The notes under the pieces were generated by a model that was not told the DNA's origin, made no database searches, and worked only from the letters and a program-made list of their open reading frames with translations. A DNA stretch of 64,000 nucleotides. It comes from JAEUHO01 sp046350655 (GTDB lineage Bacteria > Planctomycetota > PLA2 > JAEUHO01). Position 1 is the stretch's first letter, and every line of letters starts with the position of its first letter. The stretch is taken from NCBI GenBank assembly GCA_046350655.1, contig JAXMAB010000007.1, positions 248,001 to 312,000 on the forward strand, given 5' to 3'. Made by a program: the position numbers and the translations under genes. Of this stretch, positions 15,873-27,234 are shown in pieces.

Positions 15873-17147
15873 ATGCCGTCCCCCACGTTCGCCTCCGTCT
15901 CCGCCCGCGAGATCCTCGACTCCCGCGGCAACCCGACCCTCGAAGCCGACGTCGTCCTGTCCGACGGGAGCCGCGGCCGCGCCGCCGTCCCCAGCGGCGC
16001 GTCCACCGGCGCCCACGAGGCGTGCGAGCTCCGCGACGGCGGCCCGCGTTTCGGGGGCAAGGGCGTCACGAAGGCCGTGGCCCACGTCGGCCGCGAGCTC
16101 GCCGCGGTCGCCCGCGGCCGCGACGCGACCGACCTCGCGGGCCTCGACGCCGCGATGCGGGCCGCCGACGGCACCCCGAACCTCGGCCGGCTCGGCGCGA
16201 ACGCCGTGCTCGCGGTCTCCCTCGCGGCCGCCCACGCCGCGGCCGCCGCCACGAAGGCCCCGCTCTACCGCTTCCTCGGCGAGCGGTTCGGCGTGACGAC
16301 GTGGCGCCTCCCGGTGCCCATGATGAACGTCCTGAACGGCGGGGCGCACGCCGACAACGGCCTCGACGTCCAGGAGTTCATGGTCGCCCCGGTCGGCGCG
16401 GGCTCGTTCGCCGAGGGCCTCCGCTGCGGCGCCGAGGTCTACGCGGCGCTGAAGGGCCTGCTGAAGAGCCGGAAGGCGTCGACCGCCGTGGGCGACGAGG
16501 GCGGCTTCGCCCCCCGCCTGCCGTCGAACCAGGCCGCCCTCGAGGCCGTCGCCGAGGCCGTCGGCAAGGCGGGCTACCGGCTGGGCAAGGACGTCGCCCT
16601 CGCCCTCGACGTCGCCGCCACCGAGCTCTACGCCGACGGGACCTACCGGTTCGAGGGCCGCCGCCTCGCCGCCGCCGACCTGATCGGGGTCTACGAAGGA
16701 TGGAAGGCTTCCCATCCGATCTACTCCATCGAAGACGGCCTGGCCGAGGACGACTGGGACGGCTGGGCCGCCCTCACCCGACGGATGGGCGCACAGGTGC
16801 AACTCGTGGGCGACGACCTCTTCGTGACGCAGAAGGCCCGGCTCGAGCGCGGCATCGCCGCGCGCGTCGCCAACGCCGTGCTCGTGAAGCCCAACCAGGT
16901 CGGCTCGCTCACGGACACCCTCGAGACGGTCGCCGTCGCGTTCCGCGCCCGGTACGGCGCCGTGATGTCGCACCGGTCCGGCGAGACCGAGGACACGACC
17001 ATCGCCGACCTCGCGGTGGCGACCGGGTGCGGCCAGATCAAGACGGGCGCCCCCTGCCGCAGCGAGCGCGTGGCGAAGTACAACCGGCTGCTGCGGATCG
17101 AGCAGGAGCTCGGCGCCGCGGCGACCTACGGGCTGCGCCCCGCGTGA
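15873..17147 (+). CDS. eno: Enolase (phosphopyruvate hydratase)
   Basis: Interconverts 2-phosphoglycerate and phosphoenolpyruvate in glycolysis. The 424-residue length is normal. All catalytic elements are seen: the S-G-A-S-T-G loop at 41-46, Q-E-F-M at 167-170, catalytic Glu209 in G-D-E-G-G, metal ligands Asp246, Glu287 (I-E-D-G) and Asp314 (G-D-D-L), catalytic Lys339 in V-K-P-N-Q, and S-H-R-S-G-E-T-E-D at 366-374. The residues after the mobile loop are A-H instead of the frequent E-R/Y. The frame is open far upstream, but the family alignment starts at this ATG. The stop codon overlaps the GTG of the FtsB-like gene, so the two are translationally coupled. Confidence 0.97.
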   Translation: MPSPTFASVSAREILDSRGNPTLEADVVLSDGSRGRAAVPSGASTGAHEACELRDGGPRFGGKGVTKAVAHVGRELAAVARGRDATDLAGLDAAMRAADGTPNLGRLGANAVLAVSLAAAHAAAAATKAPLYRFLGERFGVTTWRLPVPMMNVLNGGAHADNGLDVQEFMVAPVGAGSFAEGLRCGAEVYAALKGLLKSRKASTAVGDEGGFAPRLPSNQAALEAVAEAVGKAGYRLGKDVALALDVAATELYADGTYRFEGRRLAAADLIGVYEGWKASHPIYSIEDGLAEDDWDGWAALTRRMGAQVQLVGDDLFVTQKARLERGIAARVANAVLVKPNQVGSLTDTLETVAVAFRARYGAVMSHRSGETEDTTIADLAVATGCGQIKTGAPCRSERVAKYNRLLRIEQELGAAATYGLRPA

Positions 17148-17464
17148 CCCCGCGCCCCGGCCCGCTCCTGCCCCACGCCACCGCCGACGACCGGCGGCCG
17201 CTGCCGGGCTGGTCGCTGCCGATCGCGCTCCTCGGGCTCGCCATCCTCCTCGTCTCGACGCTGCCGGCGCTCGTCGCGCGGCGGCGGCTCGAGGCCGCCG
17301 AGCGCCGGATGAACGACGAGATCCGCGAGCTCGACGCCACGACGGAGCGGATCGTCCGCGACCGCCACGCCGTCCTCTCGGACCGGTTCGTCCTCGACCG
17401 CGCGCTCCGGGAGCTGCTCGAGCCGGGCCCGCGCGTGGCGCTCCCCCGCGGCTCGAACCCGTAG
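17144..17464 (+). CDS. Small single-pass coiled-coil protein, FtsB/DivIC-like
   Basis: A 106-residue protein starting at a GTG that overlaps the eno stop (GTGA). It has a cytoplasmic N-terminus of about 22 residues, one membrane helix (residues ~24-45, S-L-P-I-A-L-L-G-L-A-I-L-L-V), then a charged heptad-like helix with R-R-L-E-A-A-E-R-R-M-N-D-E-I-R-E-L-D, and a short C-terminal domain (D-R-F-V-L-D-R-A-L-R-E-L-L). Size, topology and position directly after enolase match the septum-formation initiator FtsB of many bacteria, where eno-ftsB is a common pair. FtsB links the divisome to peptidoglycan synthesis. Planctomycetes lack several division proteins, so this assignment is tentative and other small coiled-coil proteins are possible. 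Confidence 0.6.
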   Translation: MTPRPGPLLPHATADDRRPLPGWSLPIALLGLAILLVSTLPALVARRRLEAAERRMNDEIRELDATTERIVRDRHAVLSDRFVLDRALRELLEPGPRVALPRGSNP

Positions 17465-17535
17465 CCGACGCGGCCGGCCGCGGCCGCGCGCCGCCGCGGC
17501 GCGCCGGGCGCCGTCCCGTGCGATGATGGCCGGCG

Positions 17536-19810
17536 ATGCGCGCCCGGTTCCCCCTGCTGCTCGTCGTCGCGTCGTTGGCGACCCCGGTCGCCGCGGGCGA
17601 GGGCGGCCGGCGCACCGACCCGCCCGCCGAGAACGTGTCGTACGTGCCCGCGGACGACCCGGCGCTGCGGAAGGCGTTCCAGACCGCCGACGAGGCCGCC
17701 GCCGCGGGCGACGCGCTCAAGGCCGTCCGCGCGCTGCAGGGCATCGCCGAGTCGCCGCCGTCGGCGCTCGTCGCCGTCGGCGAGGACGCGGGCCAGAGCG
17801 GCGTCTTCGAGTCGGCGCGCGTGGTGGCGCTCCACCGCGTGCTCCGCCTCGGCCCCGCCGTCGTCGACGCGTACGAGACCGCGTACGGGCCCCGCGCGAC
17901 GGAGCTCCTCGAGCGCGCGCTGGCCCGCCTCGACCGCGACGCGCTCGCCGACGCGTTCGACCACTACGCGCCGTCGGTCGCGGGCCGGCGCGCGGCCCTC
18001 CTCCTCACGGACCTCGCCCTCGAGCGCGGCGACGTCGACGAGGCCCTCGGCTGGCTCGACCGCCTCGCCGACCTCGAGGCCGTCGCCGCGCCCGCCCTCG
18101 CGGCGACGCTGGCCCCGTGGAAGGCGGCCCGCGTCGCGCGCGAGGCCCGCGCGCGCGTCGTCGCCCGAGGCCGAGCCGCGGCTGCGGGCCCGGCTCGCGT
18201 CGCTCGAGCCTGGCGCGTCGGTCCTCGGCGGCACCGGCGCCGCGGAGGTCCGGCCGCAGGACCTCCGGCCGACGCCCCGCCCGGCCGGCTGGCCGACGGC
18301 CGGCGGCGGCCCGTCCCGCGCGGGCCTCGCGGACACGGTGCCGGCGGGGCTCGTGCGCGCCGCGTTCGAGGAGATCGCCGACCCCCGCACGGCGCCGCCG
18401 GGCGAGGCCGACGAACGCGGCCGGGCCTCGCGTCCCAGTCCCTGGCTGCCGCCCCGGGCGGTGGTGTCGGGCGACCGCGTCGTCGTGTCGGACGGGCGCC
18501 GCCTCCACGTCCTCTCGCTCTCGACGCAGAAGCTGCTCACCCGCGCGCCGATCCCGCTGCGCGCCGACGACCCGTCCGCGCCGAACGCGTTGCGCGGTGC
18601 CGAGGCCCGCCACGTCTGGGGCCTGATCGAGGGGTTCGGGCTCACGGTCGCGGGCGACGACGTGTACGCCAACGTCCCCGCGCGCGACGTCGGGCAGGGC
18701 GACCCGCCCGGCGCCGAGCCGTCGGGGGACGACCGCGCGACGCCGGACGACCCGCCGCGGGGCCCGACCGACGACGCGGTCTGCGCGGTCCGGCTCGAGG
18801 GCGACGGCGGCCGGGTGCGCTGGACCGCGGGCGGGCTCGCGGGGACGCCGGGGCTGCCCGAGCGGCTCCGGCTCGTCGGCACCCCGCTCCTCTACCGCGG
18901 CGCCGTCCACGTCGCGGGGCTCCGCCCGTCCCACACGGGGAAGGAGACGGAGGCGTGGCACGTCGCGCTCGACCCGGCGACGGGCGCCGTGCGCTCGACG
19001 GTGTTCCTCGGCACCGGCTCGCCGCTGCGACGGGGCCGGACGGACGAGGCCATGCCCTCGGGGTGCGTCGGCGCCCACGGGCGCGTGCACCTCGTCACCG
19101 CGCTCGGGATCGCCGCCGCCGTCGACGCGCGGACGGGCCGGACGTTGTGGGCCTACCGCTACGACCGCGGCCGCCCGGACGGGGCCGACGTGACGCGGCG
19201 GCTGACCCTCGGGGCCGAGCGGTCGCCGCGGCGGACCAGCTTCGCGAACCAGCCGCCGGTCGTCGTGGACGGGCGCCTGTACCTCGCCCCGACGGACGGG
19301 CGCCACGTGCTCTGCCTGTCGGACCGGCCGCGCGGGCCCGGCCGCGTCCTCACGCGCTGGGCGCTGCACCGCACGGAGGACGTCCGCAACCTCGCGATCG
19401 AGCACGTCGTCGGCGTCACCGAGGAGGCCGGCGACGTCCCGCCGACCCTCGTGGCGGTCGGGCAGGGGTACGGCCTCGACCCCCTCCAGGACCCGTTCAC
19501 GTGCGTCGTCGCGGTGGACGTGCGGGACGCGCGGGTCCGGTGGGAGCGCGCGCTGCCGTTCGGGGGCATCCCGGAGCCGTTCGGGCTGGCCGCGCTGGCG
19601 GGCGACGACGTCTTCGTCCCGACGGCCAAGGGCATCGCCCGGTACGCGCTCCTCGACGGCGCCGACCGCCCCTCCATCGAGGCGCCGGCCGAGGACGGCG
19701 AGGGCGCGTACGGCCTCGAGGAGGCGTACGGCAACCTCGTGCCCGTGGCGGGCCGGGGGCTCGTCGCGGTCGCGCCGTCGCGCGTGACGTTCTATCTCGC
19801 GCCGAAGTGA
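17536..19810 (+). pseudogene. Secreted PQQ-like beta-propeller protein, one apparent frameshift
   Basis: The first frame starts at ATG 17536 with a clean signal peptide (M-R-A-R-F-P-L-L-L-V-V, cleavage near V-A-A-G-E) and continues with TPR-like helices to about 18160. At 18150-18163, inside an alternating GC run, the frame must shift by one. The sequence then continues without loss to the stop at 19810. The second part is a PQQ-type propeller with W-A-Y-R-Y, V-A-L-D-P-A-T-G and A-A-V-D-A-R-T-G-R strands. About 757 residues would result. The architecture is a shorter paralogue of the protein at 29626. The shift equals loss of a GC dinucleotide or gain of one base. Sequencing error is as likely as real decay; a separate translation of the 18338-19810 part is also possible. 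Probably periplasmic; substrate unknown. Confidence 0.7.
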
Positions 19811-20079
19811 GGCGCGCGGGCCCGGGGGTGCCGGCGGCGGTCGGCGCCGCGCCCACGGCCCTCGGGCCGCGGAGCCGGGCCCGCCGACCCGAGGCCCGGT
19901 CGCCGGCGGGTCGATCCGTCCGAACCCGGGGCCCGCCTCGCTCGTCGGAAGGGAGGCCCGAGGGTCGTGCGGCCCCCGGACCGTCCTCCGCACGGGGGAA
20001 TGCCCCCGGGCACCCCGGGCCGTGGTTGAATCCCGGCTCCCTGCCCTGCCCCACCGATCCTCGGGACTGGAGCGCACCG

Positions 20080-21132
<1,053 letters not shown>

Positions 21133-22002
21133 GGTCCTCGACAAGATCGAGGGCCTCGACCTCAAGGCGAGGCTCATCGTCGAGGGCTACATCTCGGGCC
21201 TCCATCGGAGCCCCTTCCGGGGCTTCTCGGTGGAGTTCGCCGAGCACCGGGAGTACGTCCCGGGGGACGACATCCGCTTCCTGGACTGGAAGGTCTACGG
21301 GCGGAGCGACCGTCTCTACATCAAGCGGTACGAGGACGAGACGAACCTCGAGGCGACCCTCGTGGTCGACGTGTCGTCGTCCATGACGTACCGCGGCGTC
21401 TCGTGCGCCCACACGAAGCTCGACTACGCGCGGTGGGCCGGCGCGGCGCTGGCGTACCTCATCACCCAGCAGCAGGACGCCGTGGGCCTCTGCCTGTTCG
21501 ACGACCGCGTCCGGCGCACGCTGCCGACCGGCAACAACCCGCTGCACCTCAAGAACGTCATCGGCGCGCTCGACCAGGCGGCGCCGACGCCCGGGACCGC
21601 CGTGGGCAAGGCGCTCAAGGAGGTCGCCGAGACGCTGCGGCGGCGCGGCCTCGTGCTGCTGTTCAGCGACCTGCTCGACGACCCCCACGCGATCGTCTCG
21701 GGCCTCGAGGCGATCCGCCACCGCGGCCACGAGGTGGTCGTGTTCCACGTGCTCGACCGCGACGAGACGACGTTCCCGTTCGAGCGCCTGACGCGCTTCA
21801 CCGACCTCGAGGGCCCGACGGAGGTCGTCGCGGACCCCGAGGCGCTGAAGGTCGCGTACCTCGCGGAGGTGGACGACTTCCAGCGCCGCGTGCGGCGCGC
21901 GTGCCTCGCGAACCGGATCGACTTCGTGGCCCTCGACACGTCCGAGTCCCTCGGGACGACGCTCTCCGCCTACCTCGCCAAGCGGGCGTCGCGGAGGGGC
22001 CG

Positions 22003-24417
22003 GTGACCGTGCTCGCCGTCTTCCTGCACCCGGCGCTCCTCGCGGCCGGCGCCGCCGCGGCGGCGGTGCCGATCGTCATCCACCTGCTCAACCGCCGGCG
22101 GGTGCGGCCCCTCGAGTGGGCGGCGATGGCGTGGCTGCTCGCGGCGCTCAAGAAGCACCAGCGACGGCTCAAGCTCGAGAACTGGCTCATCCTCTTCCTG
22201 CGCTGCGCGGCCCTCGCGCTGCTCGGGACCGCGCTCGCGCGCTGGGTGGTGGCCGACTCCGCGCTGGCCGCGCTCGCCCGGCCGAAGCGCACGATCGTGA
22301 TGCTGCTCGACACGTCGTACAGCACGGGCGCCCGGACCGGCGCGCGCGCCGTCGCCGACCGCGTCCGCGAGGTGGCCGACACGCTGCTCGCGGGCCTCTC
22401 GGCGGACGACGTCGCGGCCGTGGTGCTGTCGAACGACGTGCGGTCGGACCGCACGGGCACGCGGCCCGCCGTGCTGCTGCCGCGCGCCGTGGGCCGCGAC
22501 GCCGCGGGCCGCGGCCGGCAGGCGCTGTCCGCCGTCCGTCCGACGGAGGCGCCCGCGGCGTGGCCGGACGCCCTGCTCGAGTGCTCGCCGAAGAAGCTGC
22601 AGCTCCAGCCCCAGGACGTGAACCGCGTCCTCGTCTGGGTCACCGACCTGCAGGCCCGCGACTGGCAGCCGCCCGTGGACCGCGCCTCCGACCCGCTGCG
22701 CGACGCGGTGGACGCGCTGCGCCGCGAGGGCGTCGAGCTCCAGGTGGTCGACGTGGGCGGCGCCGACGGCGCGTCGCTGCCGAACCTCGTCGTGAGCGAC
22801 ATCGCGCTCACGGGGGTGACCGACGTGTTCGCCGGGCACGGCTTCCAGGCGACGGTGCGCATCGCGAACCACGGGACCGCCCCCGTCAACCGCGCCACGC
22901 TGCGCCTGTTCGTCGACGACCAGGCCGCCCCGGTCCGCACCGTGACCGTCCCGCCGCTGCCGGCCGCGGACGCGCGGACGCTGGCCGTGCGGCCGGTGGA
23001 CGTGCCCGTCGACGTCCCCCGCGAGATGGCGCCCCGCACGCCGGGCGCGCACGCCCTGCGCGCGGAGGTCACGCCCCCCGAGGGCGCGGCGTCCGCCGAC
23101 GCGCTCGGGCTCGACAGCCGGCGCGTCCTCGCGCTCGACGTCCGCGCGCGGCTGCGCGTGGCCGCGTGGGTCGAGGCCCCCGCCAAGGCCGCGTTCGACC
23201 CCGCGGCGCTCCTGCGCGGCTTCTTCGTGGGCGAGGAGGCCGGCGACGAGTTCGAGTTCGACGGCGTGCGCTCCGAGGACGAGCTGCGCCGGCTGCTGCT
23301 CGACCCCGCGCGCCGGCCCGGGTTCGTCCTGCTCGGCAACCGCGTGCCCCGCGCGGACGAGACGCGCCGCGAGCTGGCCCGGTTCGTCGCCGAGGGCGGC
23401 GCGCTGGCGGTCTTCGGCGGCGCGGACTTCGACGTCGGGCAGTGGAACGAGGCCTTCGGCTCGGCGGCCGGCACGCGGCTGCTGCCCTTCCGGTTCGGAC
23501 CGGCCGAGACGCGCACCGAGGGCGCGTGGGGCCTCGACTTCGACCGCGCGAGCGCGCACCCGATGTCGAAGGAGTTCGTGAACGGCGAGGCGCACTTCGT
23601 GACGGACGTGGCCCCGCGCCTGCGCGGCCGCATGCGCCTCCTGCCCCCCGACCCCGCGACGCCCGCCGGCCCCGCGGGCCCGGCGTCGGCGAAGCCCGAG
23701 GACGACCTCGTCGTGCTCCGCTACCGCGAGGGCGAGGGCCTCGTCGCCGGGCCCGTCGCGCTCGTCGAGGGCCCGGTCGGGCTCGGGCGCGTGATGTACG
23801 CGGGCTTCGCGCTCGACGACCTCTGGACCGCCGAGGGCTTCGTCCTCTTCCTGCCGGTGCTGCTCAACGACGCGTCGCTCGGGATGACGCGCACGTCGGG
23901 CATCGGGCGCAACCTCCGCGTCGGCGACGCGATCCGCGCGACGCTCCCCGACGACGCGGCCCCGCCGCGGCTCTCGATCCCCGGCCGCGGGGAGGAGGCG
24001 CCGACCCTGCGCGCCGCCACCGCCGCCGGCGAGCGCCGCACGCTCCTCTACGACCGCGTGGGCACCGCCGGCGTGTGGCGACTCACGTACGAGCGCCCGC
24101 CGGAGCGCGGGGCCGTCCCGCCCGTCCCGCGCCGCGAGGCGCAGGCCTTCGGCGTCAACCCGGACCCCGACGAGGGGTCGCTGCTCCGCGCCGCCCACGA
24201 CGCGGTGCGCGGGCGCATCCCGGGCCTCACCCTGCGCGTCACCTCCGGCCTCGAGCAGGGCACCGCGGAGGCGTTCTCGCCGGTGCGCGAGGGCGAGTTC
24301 ACGCGCTGGCTGCTCGTCGCGGTGCTCGTGATCCTCCTCCTCGAGCCGTACCTCGCCATGCGGTTCGGCCGCCACGACACCCGCGGGGCCCCGGCGCCCG
24401 GCAAGGAGGCCGCGTGA
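22003..24417 (+). CDS. BatA-like membrane protein with VWA domain
   Basis: An 804-residue membrane protein. The N-terminus matches the aerotolerance-regulator (BatA) N-terminal module: a first helix, then I-V-I-H-L-L-N-R-R-R-V-R-P, and a second helix L-I-L-F-L-R-C-A-A-L-A-L-L. A VWA domain follows with the MIDAS motif D-T-S-Y-S near residue 100. The middle contains a CARDB/Ig-like stretch (F-Q-A-T-V-R-I-A-N-H-G) and a glutamine-amidotransferase-like fold (G-F-V-L-L-G-N ... F-V-A-E-G-G-A-L-A-V-F). One helix (L-L-V-A-V-L-V-I-L-L-L-E-P-Y) lies near the C-terminus. Most of the chain is therefore outside the cytoplasmic membrane. The GTG at 22003 overlaps the DUF58 stop (GTGA); a second GTG at 22009 is an alternative. 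Its stop again overlaps the next start. Confidence 0.85.
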   Translation: MTVLAVFLHPALLAAGAAAAAVPIVIHLLNRRRVRPLEWAAMAWLLAALKKHQRRLKLENWLILFLRCAALALLGTALARWVVADSALAALARPKRTIVMLLDTSYSTGARTGARAVADRVREVADTLLAGLSADDVAAVVLSNDVRSDRTGTRPAVLLPRAVGRDAAGRGRQALSAVRPTEAPAAWPDALLECSPKKLQLQPQDVNRVLVWVTDLQARDWQPPVDRASDPLRDAVDALRREGVELQVVDVGGADGASLPNLVVSDIALTGVTDVFAGHGFQATVRIANHGTAPVNRATLRLFVDDQAAPVRTVTVPPLPAADARTLAVRPVDVPVDVPREMAPRTPGAHALRAEVTPPEGAASADALGLDSRRVLALDVRARLRVAAWVEAPAKAAFDPAALLRGFFVGEEAGDEFEFDGVRSEDELRRLLLDPARRPGFVLLGNRVPRADETRRELARFVAEGGALAVFGGADFDVGQWNEAFGSAAGTRLLPFRFGPAETRTEGAWGLDFDRASAHPMSKEFVNGEAHFVTDVAPRLRGRMRLLPPDPATPAGPAGPASAKPEDDLVVLRYREGEGLVAGPVALVEGPVGLGRVMYAGFALDDLWTAEGFVLFLPVLLNDASLGMTRTSGIGRNLRVGDAIRATLPDDAAPPRLSIPGRGEEAPTLRAATAAGERRTLLYDRVGTAGVWRLTYERPPERGAVPPVPRREAQAFGVNPDPDEGSLLRAAHDAVRGRIPGLTLRVTSGLEQGTAEAFSPVREGEFTRWLLVAVLVILLLEPYLAMRFGRHDTRGAPAPGKEAA

Positions 24418-27083
24418 CCCTCGCGTCGCCCGCCGCCCCCCTGCTCCTCGCGGTCGAGCGCGTCGTCGGCCCGGTCCGCTTCCCGGCCGCCCCGCCGGCG
24501 TGGGCCGTCGTGCTGTTGCTCGCGGCGCTCGCCCTCGGCGTCCGGTGGATCTACCGCCGCGAGCGGCAGAAGGTCTCCCGCGGCTGGCGCATCGTGCTCG
24601 GCGGCCTGCGGATCCTCGCGGTCGCGATCGTCGCCGGCGCGCTGTTCCAGCCCCAGCGCGAGGTCGCGGAGGTCGCGGAGGACCGCAGCCACCTGGTGCT
24701 CCTGCTCGACACCTCGTCGAGCATGCGGACCGTCGACCGCTACCGCCCCGACGACGAGGCGCGGATCCTCGCCGCCGCCTACCCCGAGGGCGGCAGCGAC
24801 GGCCGGCCCCCGCGCCTCGCGCTGTCGCGCGGCGAGATCCTCCAGCGCATCGTGGCGGGGACGGGCGAGCCCGTCCTGCGCGCGCTCGCCGAGCGGTTCG
24901 TCCTCCACGTCTACGCCTTCGACGAGGACCTCCGCCTCGTCGGCTCCACCGAGCGCTCCGACGACGACGACGCGGCCGGGCGCGCGGGTCGCGCGGAGGA
25001 GGGCGCCGGCCCCCGCCCCCACGACCCCGCCACCCTCGGGCAGGCGGTGCGCGACCTGACCTTCGACGGTCCGTCGACCTCGCTCGGCAGCGCGCTCCGC
25101 GGGCTCGCGCGCGAGTTCGTCGGCCGCGACGACCGGCGCCTCGCGGGCGTCGTCGTCGTCACCGACGGCCGCGACAACGCGGAGGGCGAGCGCCCGCTCG
25201 ACGCCGTCGCGGCGCTCGGCAAGGGCGCCGAGGACCTCCGCGTGTCGGCGGTCGCGATGGGCGACCCCCGCCTCGCGAAGAACCTCCGCGTCGACAAGGT
25301 GCTCGCCAAGGACGAGGTGCTCGTGCAGGACGAGGTGACCTTCCTCGCCCAGCTGCGGCAGACCGGCTTCGACGGCGTCGAGGGCGTCACGGTGGACCTC
25401 GTGATCACCCAGACGAAGGGCCCGGACCACCGCGACCTCCCGCGCCCGATCGACAAGACCCCGAAGGGCGAGGCCGCGCGGCGCCTCGAGTCGAAGGTCC
25501 GGCTGCTGCCGTCCGCGCAGGCGACGGCCGCGACGCTCGCCGCGCGGTTCGACGAGGCCGGCGACTACGAGGTCCGCGTCCGCGCGACGCTCCCGAAGTC
25601 GCCCCACGACTACGCCGCCGAGGACGCCGTCGTCGAGGACGACTCGAAGGTCCACCACCTCCGGGTGCTCGACCGCACGATCAAGGTGCTCGTCGTGGAC
25701 CGCGAGATGCGCTACGAGACCCACTTCCTCAAGAACGTGCTCGTGCGCGAGGCCCGGACCCGCGAGGACCCGCGCCGCATCGACGCCCACGTCTGGGTCC
25801 AGGAGTACGACACCGAGGTCCCGCAGCCCGCGAGCCGCTCCCTCACGCCGCTCAAGGCGTTCCCGTCCACGCGCCAGGAGCTGTTCGGCTACGACGTCCT
25901 CGTGTTCGGCGACGTGAACTGGCGCAAGCTCGGGCCGACGGAGGAGCGCTCGCGCGAGGTCCTCCGCATCCTCAAGGACTTCGTCGCCGAGGGCGGCGGC
26001 ATCGCCTTCGTCGCCGGCGAGACCGCCAACCCGACGGCCTACCTCGACACCCCGCTGCAGGACCTCCTCCCGGTCGTCGTCCGCGCGTCGGACCGCAGCG
26101 ACGACCTCAAGCCGAAGACGACCCCGTTCCGCATCGCCCCGACCGAGGTCGGTCGCGAGCACCCGATCCTCTCCGTGCTCCAGACCGACCCCGAGCGCGT
26201 GGACCGGACGTGGCGCGAGCGCGACGGCTGGGAGTGGTACTGGCTCTACCGCGCCCACGGCGGCCTCAAGCCCGGCGCGTTCGCGCTCGCCCGCGTCTGG
26301 AACGCCCCGGGCCCGGACTTCGTCGACGACCGCGGCGAGCCCTACGTCGTCTTCTCGGGCATGGGCTACGGCAAGGGCCGCGTCTTCTTCAGCGCCATCG
26401 ACCAGATCTCCCGCATCCGCATGGCGGTCGGCGACACGTTCTACGGCCCGTTCTGGGACGAGACGATCCGCTGGCTCGCGACGTACCGGCTCCGCGGCGG
26501 CAACGCCCGCTACAAGATCGAGACCGACAAGGAGTCGTACTTCGTCGGCGAGACCGCGGTCGTGAAGGTCTGGGCGTTCGACCGCGACTTCCGGCCCGTG
26601 CGCACCGACACCCTGAAGGGCCTGCAGGTCGAGGGCCCCGACGGCAAGCCCATGCTGACCGACGCGGACGCGCCGCGGAAGGACCCCGACGGCACCGAGG
26701 GCCTCTACCGCACGACGCTGCGCCTCCCCGCGGGCGGCACCTACCTCGCCTACGTCGACCCGGGCGAGCGCGACGGCGACGCGCGCGCCGAGCAGCGCTT
26801 CGTCGCGCGCTTCGCGACGAAGGAGGCGCAGGACAAGGTGCCCGACCACGACCTGCTCGCGACGCTCGCCCGCGCGACGAACCCGCCCGGGCCCGCGGAG
26901 CGCGTGCTCGTGTGGTCGCCGTGGCAGCTGCGCACGCTCCTCGACGGCCTCGAGAGCCGCACGACGCCGCGCCAGCTCTCGCGCCGCGACGAGCCGCTCT
27001 GGGACAACGTCTGGCCGCTCGTCCTCGCGACCGCGATCCTCGCGCTCGAGTGGATCCTGCGGAAGCGCTTCCAGATGATCTGA
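24414..27083 (+). CDS. Large membrane VWA protein with glutamine-amidotransferase-like domain
   Basis: The 889-residue last gene of the MoxR operon. Two N-terminal helices (about 28-47 and 58-76) precede a VWA domain starting L-V-L-L-L-D-T-S-S-S-M, so the MIDAS is complete. D-G-R-D-N-A follows further on as the late MIDAS aspartate. After an Ig-like region comes a class I glutamine-amidotransferase-like fold (Y-D-V-L-V-F-G-D-V-N ... E-G-G-G-I-A-F-V-A-G-E) without an obvious catalytic Cys. Another beta domain and a final C-terminal helix (L-V-L-A-T-A-I-L-A-L-E-W-I-L) end the protein. GTG 24414 overlaps the previous stop. It and the gene before it look like diverged copies of one architecture and may form a hetero-oligomer opened or remodelled by MoxR. 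Function unknown. Confidence 0.85.
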   Translation: MTLASPAAPLLLAVERVVGPVRFPAAPPAWAVVLLLAALALGVRWIYRRERQKVSRGWRIVLGGLRILAVAIVAGALFQPQREVAEVAEDRSHLVLLLDTSSSMRTVDRYRPDDEARILAAAYPEGGSDGRPPRLALSRGEILQRIVAGTGEPVLRALAERFVLHVYAFDEDLRLVGSTERSDDDDAAGRAGRAEEGAGPRPHDPATLGQAVRDLTFDGPSTSLGSALRGLAREFVGRDDRRLAGVVVVTDGRDNAEGERPLDAVAALGKGAEDLRVSAVAMGDPRLAKNLRVDKVLAKDEVLVQDEVTFLAQLRQTGFDGVEGVTVDLVITQTKGPDHRDLPRPIDKTPKGEAARRLESKVRLLPSAQATAATLAARFDEAGDYEVRVRATLPKSPHDYAAEDAVVEDDSKVHHLRVLDRTIKVLVVDREMRYETHFLKNVLVREARTREDPRRIDAHVWVQEYDTEVPQPASRSLTPLKAFPSTRQELFGYDVLVFGDVNWRKLGPTEERSREVLRILKDFVAEGGGIAFVAGETANPTAYLDTPLQDLLPVVVRASDRSDDLKPKTTPFRIAPTEVGREHPILSVLQTDPERVDRTWRERDGWEWYWLYRAHGGLKPGAFALARVWNAPGPDFVDDRGEPYVVFSGMGYGKGRVFFSAIDQISRIRMAVGDTFYGPFWDETIRWLATYRLRGGNARYKIETDKESYFVGETAVVKVWAFDRDFRPVRTDTLKGLQVEGPDGKPMLTDADAPRKDPDGTEGLYRTTLRLPAGGTYLAYVDPGERDGDARAEQRFVARFATKEAQDKVPDHDLLATLARATNPPGPAERVLVWSPWQLRTLLDGLESRTTPRQLSRRDEPLWDNVWPLVLATAILALEWILRKRFQMI

Positions 27084-27123
27084 CGGCGCCGCGCGCGCCG
27101 GCGGAGACGCGGTCGGGGGCACG

Positions 27124-27138
27124 GGACCGCGAGGCCCG
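27124..27138 (+). repeat. Copy of dispersed intergenic 15-mer GGACCGCGAGGCCCG
   Basis: Exact copy of the 15-mer also found at 54891, 55129 and 61570, and inverted at 55182 and 61593. All copies lie between genes. Here it lies in the 151-nt gap after the MoxR operon; no inverted partner arm is seen nearby. Confidence 0.7.
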
Positions 27139-27222
27139 CCGCGCGTCGCGCGGCGTCGCGGCGCGGCCCGCACCGGTCCGCGACGGGACGCGGGATTCCC
27201 GACCGACCGCGCCGCGCGGACC

Positions 27223-27228
27223 TACGAT
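27223..27228 (+). promoter_or_regulatory. TANNNT -10 element before the Trx/CcdA fusion gene
   Basis: TACGAT ends 6 nt before the ATG at 27235. The GGAGG between them is only 1 nt from the ATG, too close for normal Shine-Dalgarno pairing, so a leaderless start is the better reading. Confidence 0.4.
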
Positions 27229-27234
27229 GGAGGC

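Noticed and set aside
17536..18626. Programmed frameshifting to make the PQQ protein
   Set aside because: No X-XXY-YYZ slippery heptamer with a downstream structure is evident; a dinucleotide indel in the GC run explains the break more simply.
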